Source: Gemmatimonadaceae bacterium
Lineage (GTDB): Bacteria; Gemmatimonadota; Gemmatimonadetes; Gemmatimonadales; Gemmatimonadaceae
Direction of reading: 5' to 3'
Length of the DNA stretch: 64,000 nt
Assembly (NCBI GenBank): GCA_020846935.1
Contig: JADLCY010000001.1
Span: 186,001 to 250,000, forward strand
Part shown: one piece after another, positions 16,922 to 25,373 of the stretch
How the letters are laid out: each line of letters opens with the position of its first letter
Position numbering within the stretch: the stretch's first letter is position 1
Program-made: the position numbers and the translations under genes
Notes under the pieces: model-generated
The model's database searches: none
What the model was told of the DNA's origin: nothing
The model's input: the letters and a program-made list of their open reading frames with translations, nothing else

Positions 16922-18444
16922 TCCTCGAGCGGCAGCCCGCCCTCATCGCGGCGGAACCCGTGCTTCTCCATCAGCCGGTACAACGTGGTCCGGTCGATGT
17001 TCGCGAGGCGAGCCGCCTTGGACATGTTGGACCCCGCACGCGACACCAGCTGCGCGAGATACTCCTTCTCGAAGTGCGCGATGAGCTTGTCCTTGGCCAC
17101 ATGAAACGGCTCGTTCATCACCTGCATCGGGAATCCGCTCGACGGCTCCTCGACGATCCCATCCTCGTAGATCGGGACGTCCTCGGGCTCCACGGAATGA
17201 CCCGGCTCGGTGAGCACGGCCAGCTGTTCGATCACGTTCTGCAGCTCACGGACGTTGCCGCGCCAGGGCCGGGTGCGCAGGAACTCGACAGCGTCTTCCG
17301 TGATGCGCGGTTGCGCCTCGCCGGACCCCCGATGGCGTTCCCAGTAGTGCGTGAGAAAGTGGTTCGCGAGCAGCGGAATGTCCTCGGGACGCTTGCGCAG
17401 CGGCGGCAGGTGAATCGGCACCACGCGCAGGCGATAGAGCAGATCCTCGCGCAGCGTCCCCTTGGTGACGCACTCCTGCGGCACGCGGTTGGTGGCCGAG
17501 ATGAACCGCACGTCGACGACGGCGTCCTCCTTTTCGCTTCCCACGCGGCGCACCACACCGTCCTGGATGACGCGCAGGAGCTTGGCCTGCAGCGGCAGCG
17601 ACATCTCGGTCAGCTCATCGAGGAACAGCGTGCCGCCATTGGCGATTTCGAGAAGTCCCGGCTTGTCGCGATCGGCGCCGGTGAACGAGCCCTTGCGGTG
17701 GCCGAACAGCTCGGACTCGAGCAGCCCCTCGGGGAGTGCCGCACAGTTGATGGGCACCATCTGTCGCGACGCGCGACGGCTGTGCGCGTGAATGAACTGC
17801 GCAATCACTTCCTTGCCCGTGCCGCTCTCACCCATGATCATCACCGACGCATCGGTGCTCGCTACCTTGCGCGCCAGGTCCACGGCCTTGCGAAAAGCGG
17901 GTGACACGCCGAGCAAGGTGAGTTTGTCGCTGTTACCGCTTTGCTTCAGGAGTTGCACACGGAGGTCGCGCGTTTCGCGCGCCACCATCACTGCGTGCGA
18001 GGCCCGCCCAACGAGCACCTGCAGGTGCGTGGCCGAAAATGGCTTGGGGAGGTAGTCCCAGGCGCCAGCACGCAGGGCCTCGATGCTCGTCGTCACGCTC
18101 GGGTTGCCGGTCATCACGACGACGATCGTGTCCTTGCTCGCCTCGAGGGTGCTCTTGAGGATCTCCATGCCCGACACGGGGGTCATATAGAGGTCCACGA
18201 GCACAATGTCGAATCGCCGCCGCTTCACCAGGTCGACCGCTTCGTCGCCGCGACCCAGCGTGGTGACGTTGAACCCGTCCATCTGCAGCACGCTCGCGCA
18301 TCCCTCCCGCAGCGTGCGATCGTCGTCGACGATCAGGATGCTCAGGCTCGCCTTGACGTCCGCGGAGATAGAGAGCGGATCGCGCCCGTCATCGGGCGCC
18401 GCTGCCGTTCCTTCACCGTCGCGTACCACAGTTCCACCTGTCAC
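16918..18444 (-). CDS. NtrC-family sigma54-dependent response regulator
   Basis: The product has 508 residues in three parts. The receiver (about 35-150) has the DDD acidic cluster, the phospho-acceptor D84 (VLVDLYMTP) and the Lys in YLPKP. A sigma54-activating AAA+ domain follows, with Walker A GESGTGKE (205-212) and the GSFTGA loop (252-257) that contacts sigma54. A Fis-type helix-turn-helix ends the protein (SKAARLANIDRTTLYRLMEKHGF). It activates transcription from -24/-12 promoters after phosphorylation by the linked kinase. A good -24/-12 match lies upstream of the divergent wzc gene, which makes that locus the probable target, as with PrsR-type regulators of exopolysaccharide genes. Confidence 0.93.
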   Translation of the reverse strand: MTGGTVVRDGEGTAAAPDDGRDPLSISADVKASLSILIVDDDRTLREGCASVLQMDGFNVTTLGRGDEAVDLVKRRRFDIVLVDLYMTPVSGMEILKSTLEASKDTIVVVMTGNPSVTTSIEALRAGAWDYLPKPFSATHLQVLVGRASHAVMVARETRDLRVQLLKQSGNSDKLTLLGVSPAFRKAVDLARKVASTDASVMIMGESGTGKEVIAQFIHAHSRRASRQMVPINCAALPEGLLESELFGHRKGSFTGADRDKPGLLEIANGGTLFLDELTEMSLPLQAKLLRVIQDGVVRRVGSEKEDAVVDVRFISATNRVPQECVTKGTLREDLLYRLRVVPIHLPPLRKRPEDIPLLANHFLTHYWERHRGSGEAQPRITEDAVEFLRTRPWRGNVRELQNVIEQLAVLTEPGHSVEPEDVPIYEDGIVEEPSSGFPMQVMNEPFHVAKDKLIAHFEKEYLAQLVSRAGSNMSKAARLANIDRTTLYRLMEKHGFRRDEGGLPLEE

Positions 18445-18698
18445 AGGCTCTGGACCTCATTGGGGTGACCACGCCGCACCACCTGCGAAAGACCCGCGCT
18501 GCTTGATCCTCGCCACAGTGTATCGGGATTACAACACTCGGGGCTTCAATACCTTCGTACCTTCTAATACGATCCTGATGTGCCGAGGTCAAGCGACAGC
18601 GATGCGGTGCCCCAACACCCACTGTTGGTCACCAACAACATCGACTGTAGAGCACGATCAGTGAGTGCGGTTGGTCACAAACACGAGGCCGACCGCGA

Positions 18699-18713
18699 TG
18701 GCCCGGGCTGTGC
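18699..18713 (+). promoter_or_regulatory. candidate sigma54 promoter of the polysaccharide operon
   Basis: TGGCCCG-GGCT-GTGC matches the -24/-12 consensus TGGCACG-N4-TTGC with one mismatch in each box and keeps the invariant GG-N10-GC spacing (GG 18700-18701, GC 18712-18713). It sits 160 bp upstream of wzc, in the 428-bp gap that separates wzc from the sigma54 activator gene. The rest of the gap contains a direct GTTGGTCAC-type duplication (near 18625 and 18670), possibly part of an activator site. I see no gene in the gap. Confidence 0.55.
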
Positions 18714-18872
18714 GATAGCATCGCCTCGATCGCGCCCACAGGCCGGGGTGCGAGGGATGGCGGGGCCCCCCCACTCCGGATCGACCACCCGGCGGCGTTT
18801 GTGCGCCGTTTCTTGCGTTCCCTCGTCTCATTATCGTGCAGCCAGCCGAATTCACGGGTCGTGAGGACCTAA

Positions 18873-21314
18873 ATGTCGACTAGCGTCGTTCCTTCGGCGG
18901 GTGGAAGCCCGCTTCAGTCAGGCCAGGGATTCTCGGGCGCCGAGTGGGGGGCACCGCCTCCGCCAGAGCGCGGGAACGCTGCCATCCAGCAGCTGATCAC
19001 CCGCACGCTCGCCGCGGTCAAGCGGTACCGCTGGCTGATCCTGGCAATCTTCGTGATCGGCAGCGCCGCAGGTGTCGCCGCCTCTCGGCTCATCAAGCCC
19101 AAGTTCGCGGTCGACGCGACCATCTGGATCTCGCAGAGCGGTGGCCGATCGGGGCCCGTGCAGGCGCCGGGGCTCATTTCGAGCGACCTGGGTTGGACAG
19201 ACCTGATTCGCAGCTTTGCGATTCTCGACCCGGTCGTCTCCGAACTCGCGCTCTACGTGACGCCGACGAGCGGAAAGGACACGCTCCTGTTTCGCGGCCT
19301 CATGCCGACGGACTCGCTGGTACCTGGTCTGTTTCGCCTGAAGCTCGGGCAGAACGGATCCCGCTACCAACTCGTGCAGCTGGCCGAGCAGCGTGGTGAG
19401 GTCGAGCGCGTCGTTGAGAACGGCGCCGTGGGAGATTCCATCGGTCGTGCGGTCGGTTTTGCGTGGCATCCCGACCGCAAGCTGCTCCAGCGCACCGACC
19501 AGTACGACTTCGAGATCGTGACGCCGCGCGAAGCCGCGGTGACGCTGCAGGCGGATCTCGTGGTCGGCCTGCCACAGAATTCGAACCTCATGCGCCTCGG
19601 ACTCCGGGGCGAACATTCGCTGCTCCTCGCCGAGACGATGAACCACGTCCTGCGGCGCTTCGAACGGGAGGCGCAGCGACTCAAGAAGGAGAACCTGGTC
19701 GACGTGGCCAACACGATCGACGAACAGCTCAAGCGCGCCGCGGACGATCTCTACAGCAAGGAATCGGCGCTGGAGAGCTTCAAGATCAACACCATCACCC
19801 AGCCAAGCGACAACGTGGCCATCCAGCCCGGCGTCTCGATGGCCACGAGCCCGGTGATGGCCGCGTACTTCGCGGACAAGACCACGCTGGAAAGCGTGCG
19901 TCGCGACCGCGACCTGCTCGAGCGGATCGTGGGTGAAGGCTCGGCACGCAACGGCCGTCTCTCGTCGGAGGCGCTGCGCGCTGCCCCGTCCATCCTGGTG
20001 GCGTCGGAGACGGGCAAGGAACTCGCGACGGCGATCAACGACCTGAGCCTGCGGCAGGTGAACCTTCGCACCTTGCGCGAGCGGTACACCGACGAGCACC
20101 AGCTCGTGAAGCAGGAGCTCACCGCCATCAACGCGCTCGAGGGTGAGGTGATCCCGGGCATCGCCAACCGGCTCCTCGTGGAGCTGCGCTCGCGCGAGAC
20201 GGAGATGACGCGCCGCGTCGACGGTGCGTCCGCGGAGCTCAGGAAGATCCCGCAGCGCACGATCGAAGAAGCGCGACGCAACCGCGATGTCGCGGTGGCC
20301 ACGACGATCTTCCAGGATCTGCAGAGCCGCGCGGTCGCGGCGCGCCTGTCCGAGCAGACCGTGATGCCGGACATCGCGATCCTCGATACCGCCGTCGCGC
20401 CCCGGCTCCCGACCAGCGACACGACGCTCAGCCTCATCGCGATGGCCGTCATTGCATCGCTCGGCGCCGGCGTCGCGCTCGCCATCCTGCTGGACCGCCT
20501 GGATGGCCGCTTCCGCTACCCCGAGCAGGCCGTGAACGACCTGGGTCTGGACATCGTTGGTGCCGTGCCGAGTTACACGGCTCCGCGCAGTCAGCGGGCG
20601 CGCCTCGAACAGGCGTCGCAGATGGTCGAGTCGTTCCGGTCGCTCGCCCTGTCGGTGCGCGCGTCGTTTCCGCCCGGCACGCCGGTGCAGCTCACCGTAT
20701 CGAGCCCGGGGCCAGGCGACGGCAAGTCCACGATCTCGATCAACCTCGCGAATGCGCTGGCCGAGGGCGGCTATCGCACGCTGCTCATCGATGGAGATAT
20801 CCGCCGCGGGCAGCTCCACGAGTCGTGCCCGCCCGCCGCGCAGAGCCCCGGCCTGCTCGACTACCTCGCCGGTGAAGCCACGCTTGGTGAGGTCGTGAAG
20901 ACCTGTGACCTGCACGTGAACCTGTCGCTCGTGCCATGCGGCACCCGTCGGCGTCAGGGCCCCGAACTGCTCGCGTCCCAACGCATGGGTAACATGCTGC
21001 GGGAACTGCGCTCGCAGTTCGATGCCATCGTTGTTGATTGTGCGCCGCTCGGAGCCGGCATCGATGCCTACGCCCTGGGCAGCGCGACCGGCTCCATGCT
21101 CCTCGTCCTGCGGGCCGGCGAAACGGACCGTCGGCTCGCATCAGCGCGGCTCAGCACCCTCGATCGCATGCCGATCCGCATCCTCGGCACGGTGCTGAAC
21201 GACATCGGCGAGTCGCCGGAGTTCCGCTACTACCACTATCTTGACGGCTACGGCACGCCGGAGACGTTGCCCGACGTCGCGCTCATCGGATCGTCGGGGA
21301 CCGATCACCGTTAG
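18873..21314 (+). CDS. wzc: polysaccharide co-polymerase fused to BY-kinase (Wzc-like)
   Basis: The protein has 813 residues. A cytoplasmic N-terminus leads to a first membrane segment (WLILAIFVIGSAAGVAA, about 50-66), a large periplasmic coiled-coil region with chain-length-determinant features, a second membrane segment (LIAMAVIASLGAGVALAILL) and a cytoplasmic ATPase. The Walker A is PGPGDGKST near residue 614, Walker A' is LLIDGDIRRGQ, and the C-terminus has a tyrosine cluster (RYYHYLDGYG) suited to autophosphorylation. It should control chain length and export of the exopolysaccharide made by the following genes. The ATG at 18873 was chosen, and upstream is the sigma54 candidate. Confidence 0.92.
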   Translation: MSTSVVPSAGGSPLQSGQGFSGAEWGAPPPPERGNAAIQQLITRTLAAVKRYRWLILAIFVIGSAAGVAASRLIKPKFAVDATIWISQSGGRSGPVQAPGLISSDLGWTDLIRSFAILDPVVSELALYVTPTSGKDTLLFRGLMPTDSLVPGLFRLKLGQNGSRYQLVQLAEQRGEVERVVENGAVGDSIGRAVGFAWHPDRKLLQRTDQYDFEIVTPREAAVTLQADLVVGLPQNSNLMRLGLRGEHSLLLAETMNHVLRRFEREAQRLKKENLVDVANTIDEQLKRAADDLYSKESALESFKINTITQPSDNVAIQPGVSMATSPVMAAYFADKTTLESVRRDRDLLERIVGEGSARNGRLSSEALRAAPSILVASETGKELATAINDLSLRQVNLRTLRERYTDEHQLVKQELTAINALEGEVIPGIANRLLVELRSRETEMTRRVDGASAELRKIPQRTIEEARRNRDVAVATTIFQDLQSRAVAARLSEQTVMPDIAILDTAVAPRLPTSDTTLSLIAMAVIASLGAGVALAILLDRLDGRFRYPEQAVNDLGLDIVGAVPSYTAPRSQRARLEQASQMVESFRSLALSVRASFPPGTPVQLTVSSPGPGDGKSTISINLANALAEGGYRTLLIDGDIRRGQLHESCPPAAQSPGLLDYLAGEATLGEVVKTCDLHVNLSLVPCGTRRRQGPELLASQRMGNMLRELRSQFDAIVVDCAPLGAGIDAYALGSATGSMLLVLRAGETDRRLASARLSTLDRMPIRILGTVLNDIGESPEFRYYHYLDGYGTPETLPDVALIGSSGTDHR

Positions 21315-21333
21315 GCAACCGCCGAATGCACCG

Positions 21334-21366
21334 CGGGGCCGGGTTCTCTCTGGAGACCCGGCCCCG
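21334..21366 (+). terminator. strong hairpin after wzc
   Basis: GGGGCCGGGT (21335-21344) pairs perfectly with ACCCGGCCCC (21356-21365), extendable by a C-G pair at the base. It follows the wzc stop by 20 bp and lies between two convergent genes. No run of T follows in either direction, so it may act as a Rho-independent hairpin of poor quality, a processing site or a transcript stabiliser. Confidence 0.5.
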
Positions 21367-21484
21367 TGTCGTTTGGTGACTCAGCCGAGGCCCCGATCCA
21401 GGTCCGTACCCTGGATTCGCGAACCGCGATCAGTGGTTTCCAGGCAAGAGATTGCGAGAAGGCGCGAGATGGCGCCGTGGAGAA

Positions 21485-22432
21485 TCAGCTCGCCGAAATC
21501 GCGAGGCGTTCCGCGCTCTGGTGCATCCCGCCCCGTTCGCGCCGCAGTTCGCCCGCGGCCTTGAGCAGCAGGGCGACCACGTCCGACGACGACGTCGAGA
21601 AGTCGCGCACGGCGGCGTAACCGGCGGTGAGTCGAACTGCACGATCGCGATCGCCCACGCGCACCGGTGTAGTCTCGACCAGTCCACGAACCCGGCTGAT
21701 GATGCGCTCAGCCCCTTCGGCATCGGTTGACGGTGCGATCACCACGAGTTCCGAGCGACCCAGCCGGCCAACAGCGTCGGAGACCCGTGCCGTGTGCCGA
21801 CACACTTCACTCAGGCGAGCAAGGGCCATCGACTCGAGGTCGACGCCGATGGCACGGCCATCGTCGTTCCGGTCGATCTGCGCCATGAAGGCAATGCAGG
21901 CCAGCGCACCCCGATGTCGCGCAGCTTCGGCGCCGATTTCGCGCGCCCTTCGTGCCAATCCCCGGGGGTTGTAGAGGCCCGTGGGGTGGTCGAGCAGGCC
22001 ACCTTCGAGTGAGCGATCCGCGTCACGCTTGGCGCGCACGAACAACTCCAGCTTGAGGACCAGCGACTCGATGTCGTAGGGCTCGCTGAGCAGTTCCCAC
22101 GCCCCCGCGCGGTACGCGTCCAGACGCTGCGAACGCGTCGGAGTACCGGATGTGAGGAGGATCACCGGCGTTCCGGCCTGGAATCCCGGATCTTCCCGGA
22201 GGAGCCGAATGACCTCGAGCCCGGAGATGTCCGGCAGGCCGATTTCGAGCACGATCGCATCGGCCCGCGTGGTCCTGATCAGTTCCAGCGCCTGCTTTCC
22301 AGTGAACGCCCGAACCGTGGCAAAGCCTCGCGGACCAAGGACGCTTTCGAGGGAGCGGGACGCCCACTCCTGGTCGTTCGCCAGGAGAACCAGGGGCGGA
22401 GAGCCGTGTACGTCTGTGAATTGTGCGGCCAT
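21485..22432 (-). CDS. degenerate receiver plus degenerate GGDEF-like protein
   Basis: The protein has 315 residues. Residues 12-130 are receiver-like, but the phospho-acceptor Asp is Glu (E63 in VLEIGLPDISG), the acidic pair is N19-D20, and the conserved Lys of the K-P motif is Glu (LLSEPYD). Residues about 145-310 keep the GGDEF fold (DHPTGLYNPRGL, VGRLGRSELVVIAP), but the active-site GGDEF is replaced by L-G-R-S-E-L. Neither phosphorylation nor cyclase activity is expected, so it probably works as a protein-interaction or ligand-sensing adaptor. It lies convergent to wzc and divergent from wza, inside the export cluster. ATG 22432 marks the start of receiver homology. Confidence 0.82.
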   Translation of the reverse strand: MAAQFTDVHGSPPLVLLANDQEWASRSLESVLGPRGFATVRAFTGKQALELIRTTRADAIVLEIGLPDISGLEVIRLLREDPGFQAGTPVILLTSGTPTRSQRLDAYRAGAWELLSEPYDIESLVLKLELFVRAKRDADRSLEGGLLDHPTGLYNPRGLARRAREIGAEAARHRGALACIAFMAQIDRNDDGRAIGVDLESMALARLSEVCRHTARVSDAVGRLGRSELVVIAPSTDAEGAERIISRVRGLVETTPVRVGDRDRAVRLTAGYAAVRDFSTSSSDVVALLLKAAGELRRERGGMHQSAERLAISAS

Positions 22433-22740
22433 GAGTCGTGGCGGGGCCGGAGATTCGGCCCTTTTCCCACCCCCGCTCGATGCACATTGCGTGCTCCGGC
22501 GGGGATCGGGTGCCGAATTGGGGCTCCAATGGTTTTCTTGTCTCGTGGCGTGCCGGGAGGGGGAGTCAGCGGTAAGTGCCGTGCCCGCATGGCGATTCCG
22601 GGGCGCCGCCGCCCCGGAGTTCGCTGTGACGACGCCGTCAGAACGTCGTTTACGGGTGGAGAGCGTTGCATCGGAGCTGCGACCTGAGGGAAGGCGTCGG
22701 CACCCTCTTGCCGCCTCAGGGCATGATTTTCGCTTTGAGG

Positions 22741-22780
22741 CGGGTATCTGTTTGCACCGTATTACCTTGGTGCGCACCAA
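22741..22780 (+). promoter_or_regulatory. candidate sigma54 promoter and palindromic operator upstream of wza
   Basis: CGGGTATCTGTTTGC keeps the GG-N10-GC spacing (GG 22742-22743, GC 22754-22755) with a perfect TTGC -12 box but a weak -24 box. It is followed by the perfect 14-bp palindrome TTGGTGCGCACCAA (22767-22780) at the position where transcription would start. The palindrome is 46 bp upstream of the wza ATG. The remainder of the 393-bp gap (22433-22825) shows no gene. Confidence 0.4.
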
Positions 22781-22825
22781 TCTTTCCGGCGCGCGAGCAC
22801 GTACCCTGCAAGGAGTTCTGTCGAG

Positions 22826-23644
22826 ATGAGATCCGCGCTTGCGACCCTTTGTGCCTCGGCTCGGCAGCAGCGCGCCGTATTGCTGGTCGGCTTCCTTGCG
22901 GCCACGCCGGCCGTGCTGGCCGCGCAGGATCTGATCGGGACCCAGCGTCGGCAGGCAACGCGCGCGGAACTGGAGCAGGCGGTTGCGGCTGCCGAGCAGG
23001 CGCAAACGACCGCCGAGTCCAAGACCAGGGAGCAGCTTGGCCAACACGTGGCCTCGCTGCGACAGCGGTTGCGCAATGGCGACTTCGCGCCCGGTGATCG
23101 GCTCTTCCTGACCGTGCTTGGCGACTCGGCCCTGACCGACACCTTCACGGTTCGGCAGGATCAGGGCATCCAGTTTCCTGGCCTTCCGGTAATGTCGCTG
23201 CGTGGGGTGCTCGACTCCGAGCTCACCGCGCACCTGACGAAAGAGCTGTCACGCTACCTCAAGAACCCTCAGGTCACGGCGACCGGATTGATCCGTCTCT
23301 CGGTGATGGGCGGGATCGGCAAGCCCGGGTTTCTCACCGTACCGATCGACCAGCTCGTGACGGACGTGGTGATGGCGTCTGGTGGTCCGGCGCAATCGGG
23401 CAAGTTCGAGGACGCGATCGTGAAGCGCGGCAGCGCGACCTATCTGAACAAGCGCCAGTTCGCTGACGCGGTACGTCAGGGCAAGACCGTAGGCGACGTT
23501 TCGCTGCGCGACGGGGACGAGATCTTCATTCCCATGGCCACCAACCAGAACCGGTTGACCATGTGGCTGCCAATTCTGACGGCAGCGACCACCATCTACT
23601 GGATCACGCGCGGCGGTCGCGGTCGCAGAACGCGGACGCCGTGA
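22826..23644 (+). CDS. polysaccharide export protein (Wza/SLBB-type)
   Basis: The protein has 272 residues. An N-terminal signal peptide (LLVGFLAATPAVLAAQ) is followed by a helical stretch (residues 40-75), a poly-export domain (FAPGDRLFLTVLGDSALTDTFTV, GIQFPGLPVMSLRGV) and a SLBB-like segment (IRLSVMGGIGKPGFLTVP). A short hydrophobic C-terminal helix (MWLPILTAATTIYWI) with an Arg-rich tail may anchor it. It should form the periplasmic/outer membrane export channel for the polysaccharide. No lipobox cysteine is visible, unlike Wza. Its stop overlaps the start of the sugar transferase by 4 nt. Confidence 0.85.
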   Translation: MRSALATLCASARQQRAVLLVGFLAATPAVLAAQDLIGTQRRQATRAELEQAVAAAEQAQTTAESKTREQLGQHVASLRQRLRNGDFAPGDRLFLTVLGDSALTDTFTVRQDQGIQFPGLPVMSLRGVLDSELTAHLTKELSRYLKNPQVTATGLIRLSVMGGIGKPGFLTVPIDQLVTDVVMASGGPAQSGKFEDAIVKRGSATYLNKRQFADAVRQGKTVGDVSLRDGDEIFIPMATNQNRLTMWLPILTAATTIYWITRGGRGRRTRTP

Positions 23645-24477
23645 GCGTGGAACACTCTGAAAACGAGGACGTGGTATCCGTGTCGTGGACAGGCAAGGCG
23701 GAATTCGTGCGCGAAGATCGCGCCGGTGCACCTTCGACGCGCCGCAATGCGCGCGTCATCGAGTCGCGCATCGAGCGCCCGAGGTCGGTGGACGCCCATG
23801 GGCGCGATGACGTCCTCGACGTGACGCCGCGCGATCGACACGAAGGCCTGTCGCGTGCCATGAACATGGCGGTGGCCGGCTTCGGCCTGCTCGTCTCGCT
23901 GCCGGTGCTGGTCGTGGCGGCGGTGCTGATCAAGCTGTCGTCTCGGGGCCCGATCCTCTACACGCAGACTCGCGTGGGGCTCGACCGTCGCTGGAAGCGG
24001 ACGCTGGCGATGCGCGAGGCCCGCGTGGAGGACCTGGGAGGCCAGGTGTTCACGATCTACAAGCTGCGCACCATGCGCGTGGATGCGGAGAAGCGCTCGG
24101 GCGCCGTTTGGGCCACCGAGAACGACCCGCGTGTGACGCGGCTCGGCAAGTTCCTGCGCAAGTACCGGATCGACGAGTTGCCGCAGCTCTGGAACATCCT
24201 GCTTGGCGACATGAACCTCGTGGGGCCGCGCCCCGAGCGTCCGAGCATCGTCGCGCGGCTGCGTGAAGACATCCCCGAGTACCGTTTTCGCCATCGGGTC
24301 AAGCCGGGCCTCACCGGACTCGCGCAGATCAATCAGAAGTACGACGCATGCCTCGAAGACGTGCGCGCAAAGGTCAACTGGGACCTGCGCTATATCAACA
24401 CGCAGGGGTTCTGGGTCGACCTCGGCATCATGCTCAAGACGGTGCCGTCCGTGCTGCTGAAGTTCCAGGGTTGGTGA
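23641..24477 (+). CDS. initiating sugar transferase (undecaprenyl-phosphate sugar phosphotransferase)
   Basis: The protein has 278 residues from GTG 23641, which overlaps the wza stop (GTGA). A polar N-terminal region of about 70 residues precedes one membrane segment ([21 protein letters not shown]). The conserved catalytic domain follows, with [44 protein letters not shown] and [13 protein letters not shown]. This is the PglC/WcaJ C-terminal type that transfers a sugar-1-phosphate to undecaprenyl phosphate. It lacks the four extra N-terminal membrane helices of WcaJ, so it is a small-type enzyme with a custom N-terminus. Confidence 0.92.
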   Translation: MSVEHSENEDVVSVSWTGKAEFVREDRAGAPSTRRNARVIESRIERPRSVDAHGRDDVLDVTPRDRHEGLSRAMNMAVAGFGLLVSLPVLVVAAVLIKLSSRGPILYTQTRVGLDRRWKRTLAMREARVEDLGGQVFTIYKLRTMRVDAEKRSGAVWATENDPRVTRLGKFLRKYRIDELPQLWNILLGDMNLVGPRPERPSIVARLREDIPEYRFRHRVKPGLTGLAQINQKYDACLEDVRAKVNWDLRYINTQGFWVDLGIMLKTVPSVLLKFQGW

Positions 24478-24610
24478 GGCGAGCATGGCGGTCACGCTCA
24501 CCCGACAAGTCGCTCAGGGCCACCAGAGGGTCCGTGCTGTTGCCGTCGTCGACGGTCGCGTGAACACCACGTGACACTGGCGCGATCGGTCAGGGACCCG
24601 TAACGACAGA

Positions 24611-24640
24611 GCCGCTCGACCCATCGAGCGGCTTTTCATT
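24611..24640 (+). terminator. intrinsic terminator of the wza-sugar transferase unit
   Basis: GCCGCTCGA (24611-24619) pairs perfectly with TCGAGCGGC (24624-24632) across a 4-base loop and is followed by TTTTCATT. It is a classical Rho-independent terminator, placed 130 bp after the sugar transferase. Confidence 0.85.
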
Positions 24641-24666
24641 GCCTCACGCGACGGCGCGTTGCGCGA

Positions 24667-24972
24667 TCAGCTGCGCGATCCCCCAAGGGCCAGGCGATTG
24701 TACACGGCCCCGATGATGCGGCCGATGGCCCAGCCAACGACGAAGCCGTAGACGAAGCCGACAAGGCTTCCGCCAAAGCTTACCTGATAGCCGGGAAAGA
24801 ACGCCGAGAGGAGCGAGAGGTGCTTGCCAACCTGGGCACCGCCCTTGATCACCAGGAAGTTGGTGGCGAGGAACAGGCCACCGCCGAGCAAGAGGCCGAA
24901 GGAGATGCCCCAGGCCTGGGCGTTGAGGGCGAGCAGGCCTTCCTGGATCTTCTGGTCGTTCGACGGGGCCAT
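24667..24972 (-). CDS. small two- to three-span membrane protein, paralogue of the next gene
   Basis: The protein has 101 residues, with hydrophobic segments at about 23-45 and 65-90. The C-terminal half (LSAFFPGYQVSFGGSLVGFVYGF) aligns with the neighbouring 131-residue protein (LSEYFAGYAVSWRGLVIGMAWGF), so the two are diverged paralogues placed in tandem. The function is not recognised. They close a minus-strand glycosyltransferase operon, which suggests a small membrane subunit of the polysaccharide machinery. ATG 24972 is 5 bp downstream of the preceding stop. Confidence 0.7.
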   Translation of the reverse strand: MAPSNDQKIQEGLLALNAQAWGISFGLLLGGGLFLATNFLVIKGGAQVGKHLSLLSAFFPGYQVSFGGSLVGFVYGFVVGWAIGRIIGAVYNRLALGGSRS

Positions 24973-24977
24973 GGCTG

Positions 24978-25373
24978 CTAGATGTGGTCGAGAAAGTTGC
25001 GGGTCTGCTCGATCTCGGCGCGCGTCCTGATCATGAAAGCCGACACGGCAAGCGCCAGATTGCGACAAAAGGCGACGAACCAGCCGGCGACGAAGGCCAC
25101 GAGGAATCCCCAGGCCATGCCGATGACGAGTCCGCGCCAGCTCACGGCGTACCCGGCGAAGTATTCGCTCAGGAGGCCTAACGGGAAGGTCTGGGCGCGT
25201 GGTACCAGCAGGCACATCGCCGTGATGCTGCCCATCAGGAGGGCCCCGGCGACACCGGTCGCGACCCCGAAGGCCGCCTTGTGCAGTCGTGCAAACGCGA
25301 GCTGCAGTGCGGGGAGCATCAGCTCCTCGGTCGTGTGGCGGACTCCCACCTCACGCTCACGCAGGTCAGGCAT
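24978..25373 (-). CDS. small membrane protein, paralogue of preceding gene product
   Basis: The protein has 131 residues with two clear membrane segments (about residues 36-60 and 80-112) and a polar C-terminus (RTRAEIEQTRNFLDHI). The GY-x-V-S-x-x-G-L-x-x-G-x-x-x-G-F pattern is shared with the 101-residue neighbour. No family is recognised. Its start overlaps the end of the glycosyltransferase gene by 8 nt, so it belongs to the same operon. A role as an accessory membrane partner of the glycosyltransferases is inference. Confidence 0.7.
   Translation of the reverse strand: MPDLREREVGVRHTTEELMLPALQLAFARLHKAAFGVATGVAGALLMGSITAMCLLVPRAQTFPLGLLSEYFAGYAVSWRGLVIGMAWGFLVAFVAGWFVAFCRNLALAVSAFMIRTRAEIEQTRNFLDHI

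Noticed and set aside
22694-22712. Another -24/-12-like sequence (CGGCACCCTCTTGC) upstream of wza
   Set aside because: The spacing between GG and GC is 9, not the required 10.
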